Shown here: positions 27,748 through 36,895 of the stretch, piece after piece | How positions within the stretch are numbered: position 1 is the first letter of the stretch | Layout of the letters: each line of letters opens with the position of its first letter | Assembly (NCBI RefSeq): GCF_020886315.1 | Contig: NZ_AP025226.1 | Coordinates: 770,001 to 834,000, forward strand | Source: Saccharolobus caldissimus | GTDB lineage: Archaea; Thermoproteota; Thermoprotei_A; Sulfolobales; Sulfolobaceae | Length of the DNA stretch: 64,000 nt | Direction of reading: 5' to 3' | Notes under the pieces: generated by a model | The model's database searches: none | Told to the model about the DNA's origin: nothing | Seen by the model: only the letters and a program-made list of their open reading frames with translations | Program-made: the position numbers and the translations under genes

Positions 27748-28629
27748 TCATAAACCATAAGTTGTTTGTCCATTATTTGTATTATAAAATTGATAGAGAT
27801 AAGACCATGAACCAGTACTCCCCCAACCATTAACTAAAGTAATATATACATTAGTTCCAGTGACTCCTTGAAGAACATCTGCATAGAAACTAGTACCGCT
27901 AACTGGTGTTCCAGGCCCGCTATAGACGTTTCCATTGTACAAATAATTAAAGCCGAAATTCTCTATTAAACCACCGGATATCTGAGGCAAAGAGTATAGA
28001 ACTCCTTGAGCACTATCATAAGGAGCCTCTACAAATGTCAATGCGGTGTAAGAATTCAGATTACTATAAGGCCAACTAAAATACCCCCCATAACAAAGGA
28101 ATATTTGATTATTGGCAGTATTAAATGCCTCTAGGTAAATCTCATATGTGCCATTTTCAAAATTAAGTAAGTTTAGAAAAAGTTCTAGGTCTTGAATGGG
28201 GAAAGTAAGAAAATGAACACTACTGGCATAAGGAGTTGTGTCAATAGCTAACCCGAATTGTCCATCACTATACAAATATATTATGAAACCGGCAAGAACT
28301 GAACTAGCTATAGCTTCTGGCACACCGTTATACACTTGAGAGACAGTAAATGGGCTTAATCCAATTGCAATATAAATAGCATCAACTCCCAAATTATCTG
28401 GTACATAACTAAATGAAGCATTCTTTAGATACACAATTTCTTTTACATAATATATTTGGTTCCAACCAGTAGAGTTTTCAGAACCATAAAGCACACCTGA
28501 AGTATTTGAGCTCCCATAAGAAGTAAAGTTCTGTGCACCCAACTGACTTGCCGTTATGGCACCGGTAGGCATAGCCAATATTAATAACGCTAAGGATAGG
28601 GTTAGTAGGGCTAGAAGGGACTTCCTCAT
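27748..28629 (-). CDS. Secreted Asn/Tyr/Ser-rich protein, unknown
   Basis: The 293-residue protein has a clear signal peptide (SLLALLTLSLALLILAMPTGAITA) and a mature part rich in Tyr, Asn, Ser and Gly, with several glycosylation sequons and no obvious membrane anchor, so it is probably released or surface-assembled. The promoter AGGCCCTTTATAAAG lies about 25 bases before the start, the same element as for the 27028-27453 gene, which suggests common control. No family recognised. Confidence 0.7.
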   Translation of the reverse strand: MRKSLLALLTLSLALLILAMPTGAITASQLGAQNFTSYGSSNTSGVLYGSENSTGWNQIYYVKEIVYLKNASFSYVPDNLGVDAIYIAIGLSPFTVSQVYNGVPEAIASSVLAGFIIYLYSDGQFGLAIDTTPYASSVHFLTFPIQDLELFLNLLNFENGTYEIYLEAFNTANNQIFLCYGGYFSWPYSNLNSYTALTFVEAPYDSAQGVLYSLPQISGGLIENFGFNYLYNGNVYSGPGTPVSGTSFYADVLQGVTGTNVYITLVNGWGSTGSWSYLYQFYNTNNGQTTYGL

Positions 28630-28664
28630 TTGGTTTTGAGGAAAAGTAGAACTTTATAAAGGGC

Positions 28665-29006
28665 CTAAAAAAGATGCATTATGAAATTGTAAGTATCATA
28701 TACTACCACAAAAATTGTTGTCAAGACAAATGGTACAAATCCCAACCATTGCCATTTATCCACCCTAAGTTTTTCGAACAATTTTAGGAACCAATAGACC
28801 CCAACTATTAGTATTAATTTGACGCCAACAAATGCTTCCATCACTGCAAAAAATGGTGTGTTACCATACCATAAACCTAAATCAATTAAAGTTTGATTTA
28901 TTTCCATAGCCCCATACCTCCACGCTATTACTGATATTAAAACATCATAAATATTGCCTAAAATGAAGATAAGCCAAAGGACCTTTAGCCTATCCATCAA
29001 CATCAC
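28665..29006 (-). CDS. DUF5658-like small membrane protein
   Basis: The 113-residue protein has about four membrane helices, with the pattern NIYDVLISVIAWRYGAMEINQTLIDLG near the N-terminus, similar to DUF5658-type proteins (D..T....G..E.NP). Function of that family is unknown. It starts with GTG directly followed by ATG and overlaps the end of a C2H2 zinc-finger frame. It is the first intact gene of the minus-strand cluster 27028-29006. Confidence 0.6.
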   Translation of the reverse strand: MMLMDRLKVLWLIFILGNIYDVLISVIAWRYGAMEINQTLIDLGLWYGNTPFFAVMEAFVGVKLILIVGVYWFLKLFEKLRVDKWQWLGFVPFVLTTIFVVVYDTYNFIMHLF

Positions 29007-29120
29007 CTATCTACACAGATATTATGTTTTTTGCAAACATGATCTAGGGCTGAATCCGTGTTTGTGAACCCCTTTTTGCATATGGGACAGATATATATTA
29101 TAAGTGTTAGCCTTGTTTTC
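29003..29120 (-). pseudogene. C2H2 zinc-finger fragment
   Basis: The minus strand reads TLIIYICPICKKGFTNTDSALDHVCKKHNICVDR and stop, a C-x2-C-x12-H-x4-H zinc finger of the kind common in Sulfolobales viruses and plasmids. An in-frame TAG lies upstream and there is no ATG, GTG or TTG before the first cysteine, so it appears truncated. Its stop overlaps the start of the next gene. Confidence 0.5.
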
Positions 29121-29373
29121 TATTGACCACAAGACTGCTGATATTATTGTTTTCCCTATTTCTTCCCTTGTTTATAATAGAAAATATACTCTATTTATTT
29201 TGTGAGGAAAACTCATTATCATTCTGGTTTCCAAATTAGTAATACTGCGTCTCCTTCACCTTAAATCTTCTTTCAATTTTTTAGTCAATTTTTTGCAAAT
29301 TCCGTTGTTCTCTATAAATTTGATAATACTTAATTAGAATTTTTTGTAAAGCAATTTTGGGTCTACTGTGCAA
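29121..29373. other. Intergenic gap left of tRNA-Pro
   Basis: AT-rich sequence between the accessory cluster and the tRNA gene. I see no open frame and no copy of the tRNA 3' end that would mark an integration. The T-rich stretch just downstream of the tRNA (29340-29360, read on the minus strand as A-rich) is not a clear terminator. Confidence 0.35.
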
Positions 29374-29471
29374 TGGGGCCGCCGGGATTTGAACCCGGGA
29401 CCACCAGCGCTCTGGTGGTTGGGGATTAGATCCCCAGGCTGGCATCCTAGTCCAAGCTAGACTACGGCCCC
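29374..29471 (-). tRNA. tRNA-Pro(GGG) with 22-nt intron
   Basis: The minus strand folds as a tRNA: acceptor GGGGCCG/CGGCCCC, T arm CCGGG-TTCAAAT-CCCGG, anticodon stem CCAGC/GCTGG with loop CTGGGG..C and anticodon GGG. Exon 1 is 29432-29471, the intron 29410-29431 and exon 2 29374-29409, so the intron lies after position 37, the usual archaeal site. TGGGGAT/ATCCCCA at the exon-intron border can form the central helix of a bulge-helix-bulge. No CCA is encoded. Confidence 0.9.
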
Positions 29472-29630
29472 TACTATTTAAAGTCTATTAAGGGTTTATA
29501 AATTAACCTATTGGTAATACATCAATAATATTTTTACTTTCGGCCTACTCTCTCCCCCTTTTTATACGTTTGTATAACATGTATCACAGCAATTTGGCAT
29601 ATATTTATATGTTACATTATTCTATATTGG

Positions 29631-29855
29631 TGGTCATCAATTCCAATAAGATATGTTTGTAAAAATTGTGGAACTGTATTACATAAGTTTGAAAAAGTCG
29701 GACAGGATTTCTATGGGGTTAGGACTCCTTCAGAGATAAGGTCGATATATGGGGGTAGATGTCCTAAATGTGGTCATGAGCTTGGAGTCCCAAGCCTAAA
29801 TGAGATAAAAATAAGTCTTAGGAGAAGGGCAGTAAAGGTTATGTTAATAGAATAG
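29631..29855 (+). CDS. Small zinc-ribbon protein, start unclear
   Basis: One frame reads [73 protein letters not shown], with two CxxC knuckles (CKNC, CPKC) forming a zinc ribbon; similar small proteins are conserved in Sulfolobales. No ATG, GTG or TTG lies in this frame. TTG 29627 and GTG 29630 are one base out of phase, at the right distance from TATTTATAT (about 29602), so one extra base near the start or a non-standard start must be assumed. Function unknown. Confidence 0.6.
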   Translation, partial: WSSIPIRYVCKNCGTVLHKFEKVGQDFYGVRTPSEIRSIYGGRCPKCGHELGVPSLNEIKISLRRRAVKVMLIE

Positions 29856-30506
29856 CTCCTCTATGATCTCGTTTATGGAAATTTCACCTCTAACGTATTT
29901 TAAAGCTAAATCGGGTCTATTTAAATAATTTGAAAGAAGTTTTGATACGTTTCTAGGTTTCTCTTTTATTGATGCTGAATCGTAATCTATTATATATGTC
30001 CTATTTTCAGTAACTAGCACGTTTTTCCATGGTCTCGTCAGTTCCTTATGTTCTATTAATTTATCTTCCAGCATCTTAGCTCTGTACAATAGATCTATTA
30101 AGACTGATTTGTCTTCATATTTCATTAGATTTCTCCCATTGATGTACTCCATTAATATGAAATTTCTCCCAAATGAATATACTTTAGGTGATATTTCTTC
30201 TCCAGCTTTCATCTGAATTTTGGCTTCTAGTTCTAAACTCTCCTTAGGGGAGTCAACTCTCCTTATCTTGAGTACTTTATCTTTGTCGACTAAGACTACT
30301 ATTCCAGTTTTTCCTTTCCCTATTACATTTACCTTACCTAAATTTTTAGGGCCGAAAGAATAAGCGTATTTGAACCCTGCTTCTATTAGCTCCTTCTCAA
30401 TGTCTCTTGAGAAGTAAGGATATATGAAATTTCTTATTTCAACCAGCTTGGAGTTTTCCTCAAGAACCTTATTAACTGTGGATCTTCTTCCTCTTTCTCC
30501 AACCAA
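29844..30506 (-). CDS. Predicted RIO-like protein kinase (COG2112-type)
   Basis: The 220-residue protein shows a small kinase fold: glycine loop [11 protein letters not shown] (about 64-74), the ATP lysine in VLKIRRV, the hinge [11 protein letters not shown], and a metal-binding DYDSAS ([15 protein letters not shown]) in place of DFG. This matches the archaeal COG2112 kinases, often found beside the CCA-adding enzyme, as here. The target is unknown. The gene overlaps cca by about 70 bases; the real start may be internal, but no later good start codon is seen. Confidence 0.75.
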   Translation of the reverse strand: MVGERGRRSTVNKVLEENSKLVEIRNFIYPYFSRDIEKELIEAGFKYAYSFGPKNLGKVNVIGKGKTGIVVLVDKDKVLKIRRVDSPKESLELEAKIQMKAGEEISPKVYSFGRNFILMEYINGRNLMKYEDKSVLIDLLYRAKMLEDKLIEHKELTRPWKNVLVTENRTYIIDYDSASIKEKPRNVSKLLSNYLNRPDLALKYVRGEISINEIIEELFY

Positions 30507-31678
30507 TATGTTTCGATACTGTATTTAGGTTTTAGAATTATATTATTTTTTACTATGTTTTCGGCATTATATTCTTTCCTTTCTTTTATTGAATATAACC
30601 TCCCGTCTTCACCAATCCAAATGTTTTCATTTTTCTCTATAAAATCATCGACGTTTATGGAATAATAAGGAGGACCTTTATTTAAATAATATCTACCTAT
30701 GTTCTTACTTTCCAGTTGAACTGCGATTGTGATTTCCTCTGAGTCTCCCCAGGCTTGAATGTCAATTACCTTAAATCCTTGTTGACTTAAGGCATTTCTT
30801 ATTCTAGTTATACTTCTCTTTATTTGACCCCATATTATATCCTCAGTTGTTCTCTCATGAATACGTATTTTAGTAATTAAAACGTCTCCCTTAATTTTAG
30901 TATAGATTATGTTTCTATTTGGAAAGAAGAATTCTATTGAGGGGTTTTTTAAATAATATTTAGCTGCTAGTGAGAAAATTGCCATATTCTTTAGTGAGAC
31001 TGCTGCTGTTACGTTTCTGTTAGGATCTACTGGGTCTGGAATAACTAACGGTTCAGTAAATTTTTTCTGAGATTTTATTAACTCTAATCTAATCTGCGGT
31101 CTCCATTTTGAAGCTCCCTCCAGTACTTTTCTAAAACTCCCGTAATATATTACCAGTAGTTCTGCAGCATATCCTGAAAATCCTTGCACTTTTATCTCAG
31201 CTCCATAGACCCCTATCCCTTTCATAAATCTCTTCAAGAGTCTTACTTCATCTCTTCCCTTTTCGTCTAAATGTGAAGTTACGAATTTGGTATGAAAAGG
31301 AGTTCTATCTACTGCAGTTATTGCTTTGTCCCCGCTTTCCACCCTTAGGGCTGGAACTAGGTCTATTTCCATGTTATTTATGTACACTATTACATAGGGA
31401 TGTTCAGCGTATGCTAAGATATAATTAAGATCCTTTACCCTTTCAATTATTTCTTTTAATGCATTCTTCTCTAAGTACTCCTTACCTACCTCTTTTGGAT
31501 AAAAAACGAAAATGTCTATATCAGTGTCCTGCTTGAGCCAAGTTCCTTTTCTGAACGACCCTTGTACTTCGAAGTCTAATCCTCTTAATCTTTCAGAAAT
31601 CATATTTATTATTTTATTTATTCTTTCCTCATCTTCTTTAGTGGGTTTAATTAGGCTTAGTACTTCCTCCTCTATCAA
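30434..31678 (-). CDS. cca: CCA-adding enzyme (archaeal class I)
   Basis: The 414-residue protein has the nucleotidyltransferase motif [19 protein letters not shown] (GS followed by DxD, about 41-59) and the archaeal CCA enzyme layout and length. It adds CCA to tRNA 3' ends, needed here because the tRNA genes in the window do not encode CCA. The start is TTG, overlapping thpR by 32 bases, in an operon thpR-cca-kinase. Confidence 0.92.
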   Translation of the reverse strand: MIEEEVLSLIKPTKEDEERINKIINMISERLRGLDFEVQGSFRKGTWLKQDTDIDIFVFYPKEVGKEYLEKNALKEIIERVKDLNYILAYAEHPYVIVYINNMEIDLVPALRVESGDKAITAVDRTPFHTKFVTSHLDEKGRDEVRLLKRFMKGIGVYGAEIKVQGFSGYAAELLVIYYGSFRKVLEGASKWRPQIRLELIKSQKKFTEPLVIPDPVDPNRNVTAAVSLKNMAIFSLAAKYYLKNPSIEFFFPNRNIIYTKIKGDVLITKIRIHERTTEDIIWGQIKRSITRIRNALSQQGFKVIDIQAWGDSEEITIAVQLESKNIGRYYLNKGPPYYSINVDDFIEKNENIWIGEDGRLYSIKERKEYNAENIVKNNIILKPKYSIETYWLEKEEEDPQLIRFLRKTPSWLK

Positions 31679-32222
31679 TTGCCTTCACTTCAAATAATTT
31701 ATCGTAGATGGGTCCTTTTGGAGTTAACGTGCTTTTGAAGAGAATCACATTGTTAACGCTAAATTTGCCTATTTCAGTATTTATATTGTCATTTATTAAA
31801 TTCACAAGGTTGAGTATCGAGGAATAACTTTTAACCCTGCCTAATGTCAGATGGGGAACGAAATCTTTTTCATCTTCTGGTCTTATTTTCCTTTTTAATA
31901 ACTCCGAATATATGTATGTTCTAATTTGTTTAAGTTGTTGTACTCCTTCAGTTATCCCTACCCAGACTACTCTGGGTCTTGTTAAGTTTGGAAAGGCACC
32001 TAATCCTTTTAATGTCACGTTGAATGAATTGAAATTTAATCCTTTCATAGAATCTTTTACATCTTCGAGTCTATCATCTCTTATCTCACCTAGAAATAAT
32101 AATGTTATATGTATGTTATAAGGTTCTACCAATTTTATATCTGCTCCAGAATTTTTTATTAATTCCAATAATTCAAGTATTTTAGGCATCTGTGGAACAT
32201 CGATGCCTATAAAGAGCCTCAT
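31647..32222 (-). CDS. thpR: RNA 2',3'-cyclic phosphodiesterase
   Basis: A 191-residue member of the 2H phosphoesterase superfamily: the two histidine motifs are HITLLFLGE (HxT, about 42-50) and HLTLGRVK (about 125-132). ThpR/LigT proteins hydrolyse 2',3'-cyclic phosphates and can ligate tRNA halves in vitro. It is the first gene of the thpR-cca-kinase operon and is divergent from the UPF0200 gene. Confidence 0.9.
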   Translation of the reverse strand: MRLFIGIDVPQMPKILELLELIKNSGADIKLVEPYNIHITLLFLGEIRDDRLEDVKDSMKGLNFNSFNVTLKGLGAFPNLTRPRVVWVGITEGVQQLKQIRTYIYSELLKRKIRPEDEKDFVPHLTLGRVKSYSSILNLVNLINDNINTEIGKFSVNNVILFKSTLTPKGPIYDKLFEVKAIDRGGSTKPN

Positions 32223-32252
32223 AATTTTTAAACCTCTATATTGAGTTATAAG

Positions 32253-32807
32253 GTGGTCACAATTAAAGTCATTTTGATTACTGGAATGCCAGGATCTGGT
32301 AAAAGTGAATTCTCAAAGTTACTGAAGGAAAGAGGGGCAAAGATAATTGTAATGAGTGAGGTGGTTAAAAAAAGATATTTAGTTGAAGGTAAGCCAGGAG
32401 AAAGACTAATGGATTTCGCCAAGCGTTTAAGAGAGATATATGGGGATGGCGTAGTTGCTAGGCTTAGCGTTGAGGAATTAGAGACTGGGAAGTATGATTT
32501 AGTGGGATTTGATGGCGTTAGGAGTTTAGCAGAGGTTGAAGAATTTAGGAGGCTTTTAGGTAATAATATTTACATAGTTGCGATTCACTCTCCACCAAAA
32601 TTAAGATATAAGAGGATGATGGAGAGGATGAGAGCTGATGATTCTAAGGAGTTATCGGATTTAATAAGAAGAGATAAAGATGAATTAAGTTTTGGAATAG
32701 GGAATGTTATTGCCATGGCTGATTATGTGATAGTTAATGACTCAACTTACGAGGAATTTAAGAGGAAGTCTAATGAAATAATTGATAGAGTGTTAAGAGA
32801 TGGTTAA
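32253..32807 (+). CDS. UPF0200-type P-loop kinase-like protein
   Basis: The protein of about 184 residues starts with a Walker A motif [12 protein letters not shown] and has the layout of small nucleotide kinases (UPF0200, related to dephospho-CoA/adenylate kinases), with [16 protein letters not shown] as the second conserved block. Its substrate has not been established. I prefer GTG 32253 to TTG 32241 because TTTTTAAACC lies 26 bases upstream, giving a leaderless start. The next gene overlaps it by eight bases. Confidence 0.8.
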   Translation: MVTIKVILITGMPGSGKSEFSKLLKERGAKIIVMSEVVKKRYLVEGKPGERLMDFAKRLREIYGDGVVARLSVEELETGKYDLVGFDGVRSLAEVEEFRRLLGNNIYIVAIHSPPKLRYKRMMERMRADDSKELSDLIRRDKDELSFGIGNVIAMADYVIVNDSTYEEFKRKSNEIIDRVLRDG

Positions 32808-33240
32808 AATAGTAGTTACAGCTGAAGTAAGGCCGTCAGAGGATTTAAATAAAGTTGTATCTGCTATTTCTAATTTCTTTGAATTTAAGAAAATGGATAT
32901 TAAAAAGGAGGGCATTGTACAAATTTTAGTTTTAGAGTCGTCTAGTCTTAAGAGCTTAATTAAACTTCATAGGGTTCTCAGAAGTGAGAGAATTTTAGAT
33001 TCTGCCAGAAAATATCTATTAAAGGGAACTGAGGGAAATACGATAAGCTTTATGATACATAAGCAAGCAGCTGCAGTAGGTGTTTTAAGTTTTGTGGATA
33101 GTGATAAGGAGTCCCCTTTAGGAGCTATCAAATTTTATATAGAATATTCAGATCCTAAAGCAATTATAGATTGGTTAGCTCCTAAGACTGCACGCGGTGT
33201 ACCTTTATGGGAAAATCCTATACCACCCGATGATAAATAG
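32800..33240 (+). CDS. UPF0201-type protein
   Basis: The 146-residue protein begins [26 protein letters not shown] and matches the archaeal UPF0201 (COG1325) family, proposed to bind RNA. The alpha/beta layout contains [10 protein letters not shown] and a conserved C-terminus ending in a PP motif. It overlaps the UPF0200 gene by eight bases, and this pair is commonly linked in archaea. Confidence 0.8.
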   Translation: MVKIVVTAEVRPSEDLNKVVSAISNFFEFKKMDIKKEGIVQILVLESSSLKSLIKLHRVLRSERILDSARKYLLKGTEGNTISFMIHKQAAAVGVLSFVDSDKESPLGAIKFYIEYSDPKAIIDWLAPKTARGVPLWENPIPPDDK

Positions 33241-33362
33241 AAAAGTCTATACATATTTCAATTAATTATTTAACATTTTAATCTTTGTTTTATTATAATG
33301 GTTATTTAATTTAAATATTTTTAAAACAATATATTCGAATACTAAATAAGTTGGACTATTCG

Positions 33363-34238
33363 TTACTTGAGTACAATATACGATAAATCCTCAGGCAGAA
33401 TAGTATTATTATATATCTTTCTAGCCTCTTTTAAGAACATGGATACATCTTCATATCTTGAACTTATATGGGTTAAGGCTAGTAATTTGACTGATGCTTC
33501 TAAGGCTACTTTAGCAGCGTCACTCGCATTGGAATGTCCGTATGTATAGGCTGATGGCTCTTTAAGGAATGTTGAATCGTGAATTAGTAAATCAACTCCT
33601 TTTACTGAATCTATAACGCTTTGACAAGGACTTGTATCTCCAGTATAAGCTACTTTTATACCCTTTTTTACTATTAAATAGTCCTCTGGATGTAATATTC
33701 TTCCATCTACTTCTACGCTCTTCCCTTCCTTTAATTTCCTTACTATTCTCCAATCCTTTATGCCTTCTTCCTTTAGTTTCTTATCGTCTATTTTAACTCT
33801 GTCTTTTTCTGAAATTATGAATCCTTGTGATTCTACTGTATGGCAAGTTTTAAATGTAGATATTTTAATTTCATCATCTTCATAACTATTTATAAACTCT
33901 ATTTTAAATTGGGGGTAAAATTTAGAATATTCAAATGAAGTGAATAAGAAATCTTTTAGGTTCTTAGGTCCTATTATATATAAAGTTTCCTTTCTGTCTA
34001 GAAGTCCCATGCTAGCTATTAATCCTAAAAGTCCAAAAACGTGATCTCCATGCATATGAGAAATTCCAATTATTTTTAACGAATTTATTCCTAATCTATA
34101 TTGCATTAGGGTGTACTGTGTTCCCTCTCCACAGTCAAGTAAAACACTTAATCCTTGCTTTCTAATCAAGAATGCTGGCAATCTCCTTTTCTTAGAAGGA
34201 GCTCCTCCTCCTGTGCCTAAAAAGAAAACCTCAATCAC
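33363..34238 (-). CDS. rnz: Ribonuclease Z
   Basis: The 291-residue protein is a metallo-beta-lactamase-fold tRNA 3' endonuclease. It has the start MIEVFFLGTGGGAPSKKRRLPAF, the zinc motif SHMHGDHVFGLLG (about 60-72), further ligands in YTGDTSPC and LTHISSRY, and the exosite-like stretch between. It cuts precursor tRNAs at the discriminator, after which the CCA enzyme acts. It overlaps the tRNA methyltransferase gene by four bases. Confidence 0.92.
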   Translation of the reverse strand: MIEVFFLGTGGGAPSKKRRLPAFLIRKQGLSVLLDCGEGTQYTLMQYRLGINSLKIIGISHMHGDHVFGLLGLIASMGLLDRKETLYIIGPKNLKDFLFTSFEYSKFYPQFKIEFINSYEDDEIKISTFKTCHTVESQGFIISEKDRVKIDDKKLKEEGIKDWRIVRKLKEGKSVEVDGRILHPEDYLIVKKGIKVAYTGDTSPCQSVIDSVKGVDLLIHDSTFLKEPSAYTYGHSNASDAAKVALEASVKLLALTHISSRYEDVSMFLKEARKIYNNTILPEDLSYIVLK

Positions 34239-35173
34239 CTTCTTTGCACCACGTAAATTGCTCTAGTTAGACTTTTGTGAGAATATAGGAAATGTAATCC
34301 CCTTAGTATAAAACTGTTTTCCCTAAGCTTATCTATGAAATTAAAATTCGAGTCAGTTGCAAATGCCATATAGCCATTTTTTCTTAAAGAGTCTGCCGAT
34401 GATGCAAAGAATTTTTCATACAATTCGAATAGATTGCTTCCCCTTTCTTTACTCGACCTACCATATGGTGGGTCAGTTGCTATTGAATCTATATTATGTA
34501 GTGGTATATTCGTTGCGGATGCTAGCATTAACTCACAGTCATATCCAAAATGATTAAGGTTTAATCTAGCTTTATCGAGCATTTTCTTATCTATATCTAT
34601 TCCTATACAATTATAATTTAACCACCTCGCTTCTATTAGTATCGATCCAGTACCAGTAAAAGGATCTAATACGATTCTTTTAGGTCTAGCTAGATTTACC
34701 ATTAACCTTGAGGTTTCAGCGTTCATAGTACCTGATTGTGAATACGGTTTCTTATTGTGATTTATTACGCTTTTAGAGTCAATTTCGTCTTTAGTTTTTC
34801 CAAGTATGATTACTCCATCTGTAAATATTATGTCAATTTTTTCACAACTCTTAGATATCTTAACTCCAGATATTGCTTCATGATATAATGACTTGAATTC
34901 GTCTCTTTGGGAACCCATTATAATATCTTCTTTTATCCAGAAACATTTTCCCCTAATTATTTCGTTAATTTCTTTAGGATTATCTGAAATTAATATAAGT
35001 TCTCCATTTCTCTTTATTCTGGCAGACCTTCTAGCTAATTTATCTTGAAATGGAGTAAAAATCGCTACTCCAGTAAAATAACTTATTTTTGCCTCATCTG
35101 GTAATAATGCCTTTAACTCTGCTAGTGAAAGGAAATAATTATTTCCCTTCAATACTGCGTATCCTTTTTTCAT
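34235..35173 (-). CDS. tRNA (guanine-10 N2) methyltransferase
   Basis: The 312-residue protein matches the archaeal Trm-G10/Trm11 family: an N-terminal THUMP-like part and a Rossmann methyltransferase with the SAM motif VLDPFTGTGSILIEA (about 165-179) and catalytic motif ATDPPYGRSS (about 233-242). It methylates G10 of tRNAs at the exocyclic amine, which helps tRNA folding in hot environments. It overlaps prs and rnz by four bases each. Confidence 0.87.
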   Translation of the reverse strand: MKKGYAVLKGNNYFLSLAELKALLPDEAKISYFTGVAIFTPFQDKLARRSARIKRNGELILISDNPKEINEIIRGKCFWIKEDIIMGSQRDEFKSLYHEAISGVKISKSCEKIDIIFTDGVIILGKTKDEIDSKSVINHNKKPYSQSGTMNAETSRLMVNLARPKRIVLDPFTGTGSILIEARWLNYNCIGIDIDKKMLDKARLNLNHFGYDCELMLASATNIPLHNIDSIATDPPYGRSSKERGSNLFELYEKFFASSADSLRKNGYMAFATDSNFNFIDKLRENSFILRGLHFLYSHKSLTRAIYVVQRR

Positions 35174-36045
35174 AGATTTAACGCTATTGATTGTGAAACA
35201 TCTAATACTATTATATCTTTATAATCCACTTTCACGGTGTTAGTACCTATTATTGTTTTCACGCCTGCTTCTTTTAACCTCTCCTTAGCGTTATCTGTTA
35301 ATACTAAATGAACTGCTGCAGCTATAACGTTTTTAGCTCCTAAGGAATAGGCTAATTTAGATGCTTGTGCTATCGTGCCACCAGTACTTATTATATCATC
35401 TACTATTACTACGTCCTTCTCTCTTAAGCTTAAATTAGGGGCTTCTTTAATTCTAACTTCCCCAGTATTTCTATCTCTTTCTTTCTCTATATAAGAATAT
35501 GGGGCATTTATCTCCTCAGCTATGCTTTTTGCCCTTTCTAAAGCTCCTCTGTCTGGGGCTAGTATAAAGGGGTCATTGGTCATTTCCTTTATTTTTCTGG
35601 CTATCTGGGGATAAGGGTGGATTATTTTGACTTCACCATCAAAATATGTTAATTCCTCAGGTTTATGAGGTTCTACTATAACTAATGTATCAACGCCTAC
35701 TTCACTAAGAATATGTAAGATCGTCTTTACGCTTACGGCTTCGCCATCTTTAAATCTTCTATCTTGCCTTGAATAGGCTAAATAAGGTATTATTACTGTT
35801 AGTTTTTTTGCACCTAAATCCTTTATCGCCTCAGCCATGAGAAATAATTCTATTAAATGTTTATCTTGAGGATAATCTGTAGTCTGTACTAGAAGAACCT
35901 CCTCATTTTTTACAGATACGGGGATTCTGATATAAGATTCTCCGTCTGGAAATATTTTATTTTCCACTTTTATCAACGGTATTGATAATATTTTTGATAA
36001 ACTCTCATCTATCCCGTTTGTGGCTGTACCACCTATTATTATCAT
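35170..36045 (-). CDS. prs: Ribose-phosphate pyrophosphokinase
   Basis: The protein of about 291 residues is PRPP synthetase: DGESYIRIP near the start, YSRQDRRFKDGE ATP-loop region, and the PRPP-binding motif VVIVDDIISTGGT (about 205-217). It makes PRPP from ribose 5-phosphate and ATP for nucleotide and histidine synthesis. The frame is open further upstream to 36192, but the family start is the ATG at 36045 (MIIIGGTATNG), since the extension is antisense to the divergent GPN gene. Confidence 0.92.
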   Translation of the reverse strand: MIIIGGTATNGIDESLSKILSIPLIKVENKIFPDGESYIRIPVSVKNEEVLLVQTTDYPQDKHLIELFLMAEAIKDLGAKKLTVIIPYLAYSRQDRRFKDGEAVSVKTILHILSEVGVDTLVIVEPHKPEELTYFDGEVKIIHPYPQIARKIKEMTNDPFILAPDRGALERAKSIAEEINAPYSYIEKERDRNTGEVRIKEAPNLSLREKDVVIVDDIISTGGTIAQASKLAYSLGAKNVIAAAVHLVLTDNAKERLKEAGVKTIIGTNTVKVDYKDIIVLDVSQSIALNL

Positions 36046-36097
36046 TATTATTATGTTTATGGAGAAGTTTTTAAGATTAAAAGTAGAGTTAAATGGG

Positions 36098-36865
36098 ATG
36101 TACTTCATTTTCATACTTGGTACTGCTGGATCGGGAAAGACTACGTTAACTAAAACTTTCCAAGAGTACTTACTCGATAATGAGATGGACACTGCAATTA
36201 TTAACCTAGATCCTGCAGTTGAACATTTACCCTATACTCCAGATTTTGATGTAAGGGAATACGTTGATGCATATGAGGTTATGGAAACTTACAATCTAGG
36301 TCCTAACTCCGCATTAATAGCCTCTATAGATTTAATTTTGACAAAAGCATCAGAAATTAAATCAGAAATAGATCAAATAGAAGCAAATTACGTTCTTATT
36401 GACACCCCTGGGCAAATAGAGCTATTTGCGTATAGGGAAACTGGTAGGCTAATAGCTGAATTAATTAAGGGAAATAATAAAGCTTTAGGTCTATTCCTTT
36501 TAGATTCCTATCTAGCTAAAGAAGCTCGTAGTTTTATATCGTTATTATTGCTTTCAAGTTCTATTAGATTTAGGCTAGATTTACCTATAGTTAATGTTCT
36601 TAATAAGATAGATCTTTTAAGAGATGATGAGGTAGATAAGATACTGCGTTGGAGTGAAAACGCTGAGAATTTGATTGACGAATTAGGGAAAATCGATGAA
36701 TATTCGATAGATTTAGTGCATCTTCTAATTGAAAACTTATCTTCTAATCTTATTCCGATATCTTCTACCGATGGTAAGGGTTTTGATGAGTTATATGCTG
36801 AAATTCAGAGAGTCATAGCTGGTGGTGAGGATTATTTAACAGAGGAGCCTAATCCTAGATTATAG
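36098..36865 (+). CDS. GPN-loop GTPase
   Basis: The protein of about 255 residues has Walker A GTAGSGKTT, the DPAVEHLPYTPDFDVRE block, the family-defining GPN in YNLGPNSAL, Walker B IDTPGQIE and NKID for guanine recognition. Eukaryotic GPN proteins help assemble RNA polymerase; archaeal members are dimers of uncertain role. I start at ATG 36098 (MYFIFILGTAG), because the upstream frame (from 36020) is low complexity and overlaps the divergent prs start. Confidence 0.88.
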   Translation: MYFIFILGTAGSGKTTLTKTFQEYLLDNEMDTAIINLDPAVEHLPYTPDFDVREYVDAYEVMETYNLGPNSALIASIDLILTKASEIKSEIDQIEANYVLIDTPGQIELFAYRETGRLIAELIKGNNKALGLFLLDSYLAKEARSFISLLLLSSSIRFRLDLPIVNVLNKIDLLRDDEVDKILRWSENAENLIDELGKIDEYSIDLVHLLIENLSSNLIPISSTDGKGFDELYAEIQRVIAGGEDYLTEEPNPRL

Positions 36866-36895
36866 CTTTATTAATTATTTCAAATAACTAAATAT

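Noticed and set aside
36046-36192. Upstream extension of PRPP synthetase
   Set aside because: The extension is antisense to the GPN-loop gene and has no likeness to PRPP synthetase; the family start is ATG 36045.
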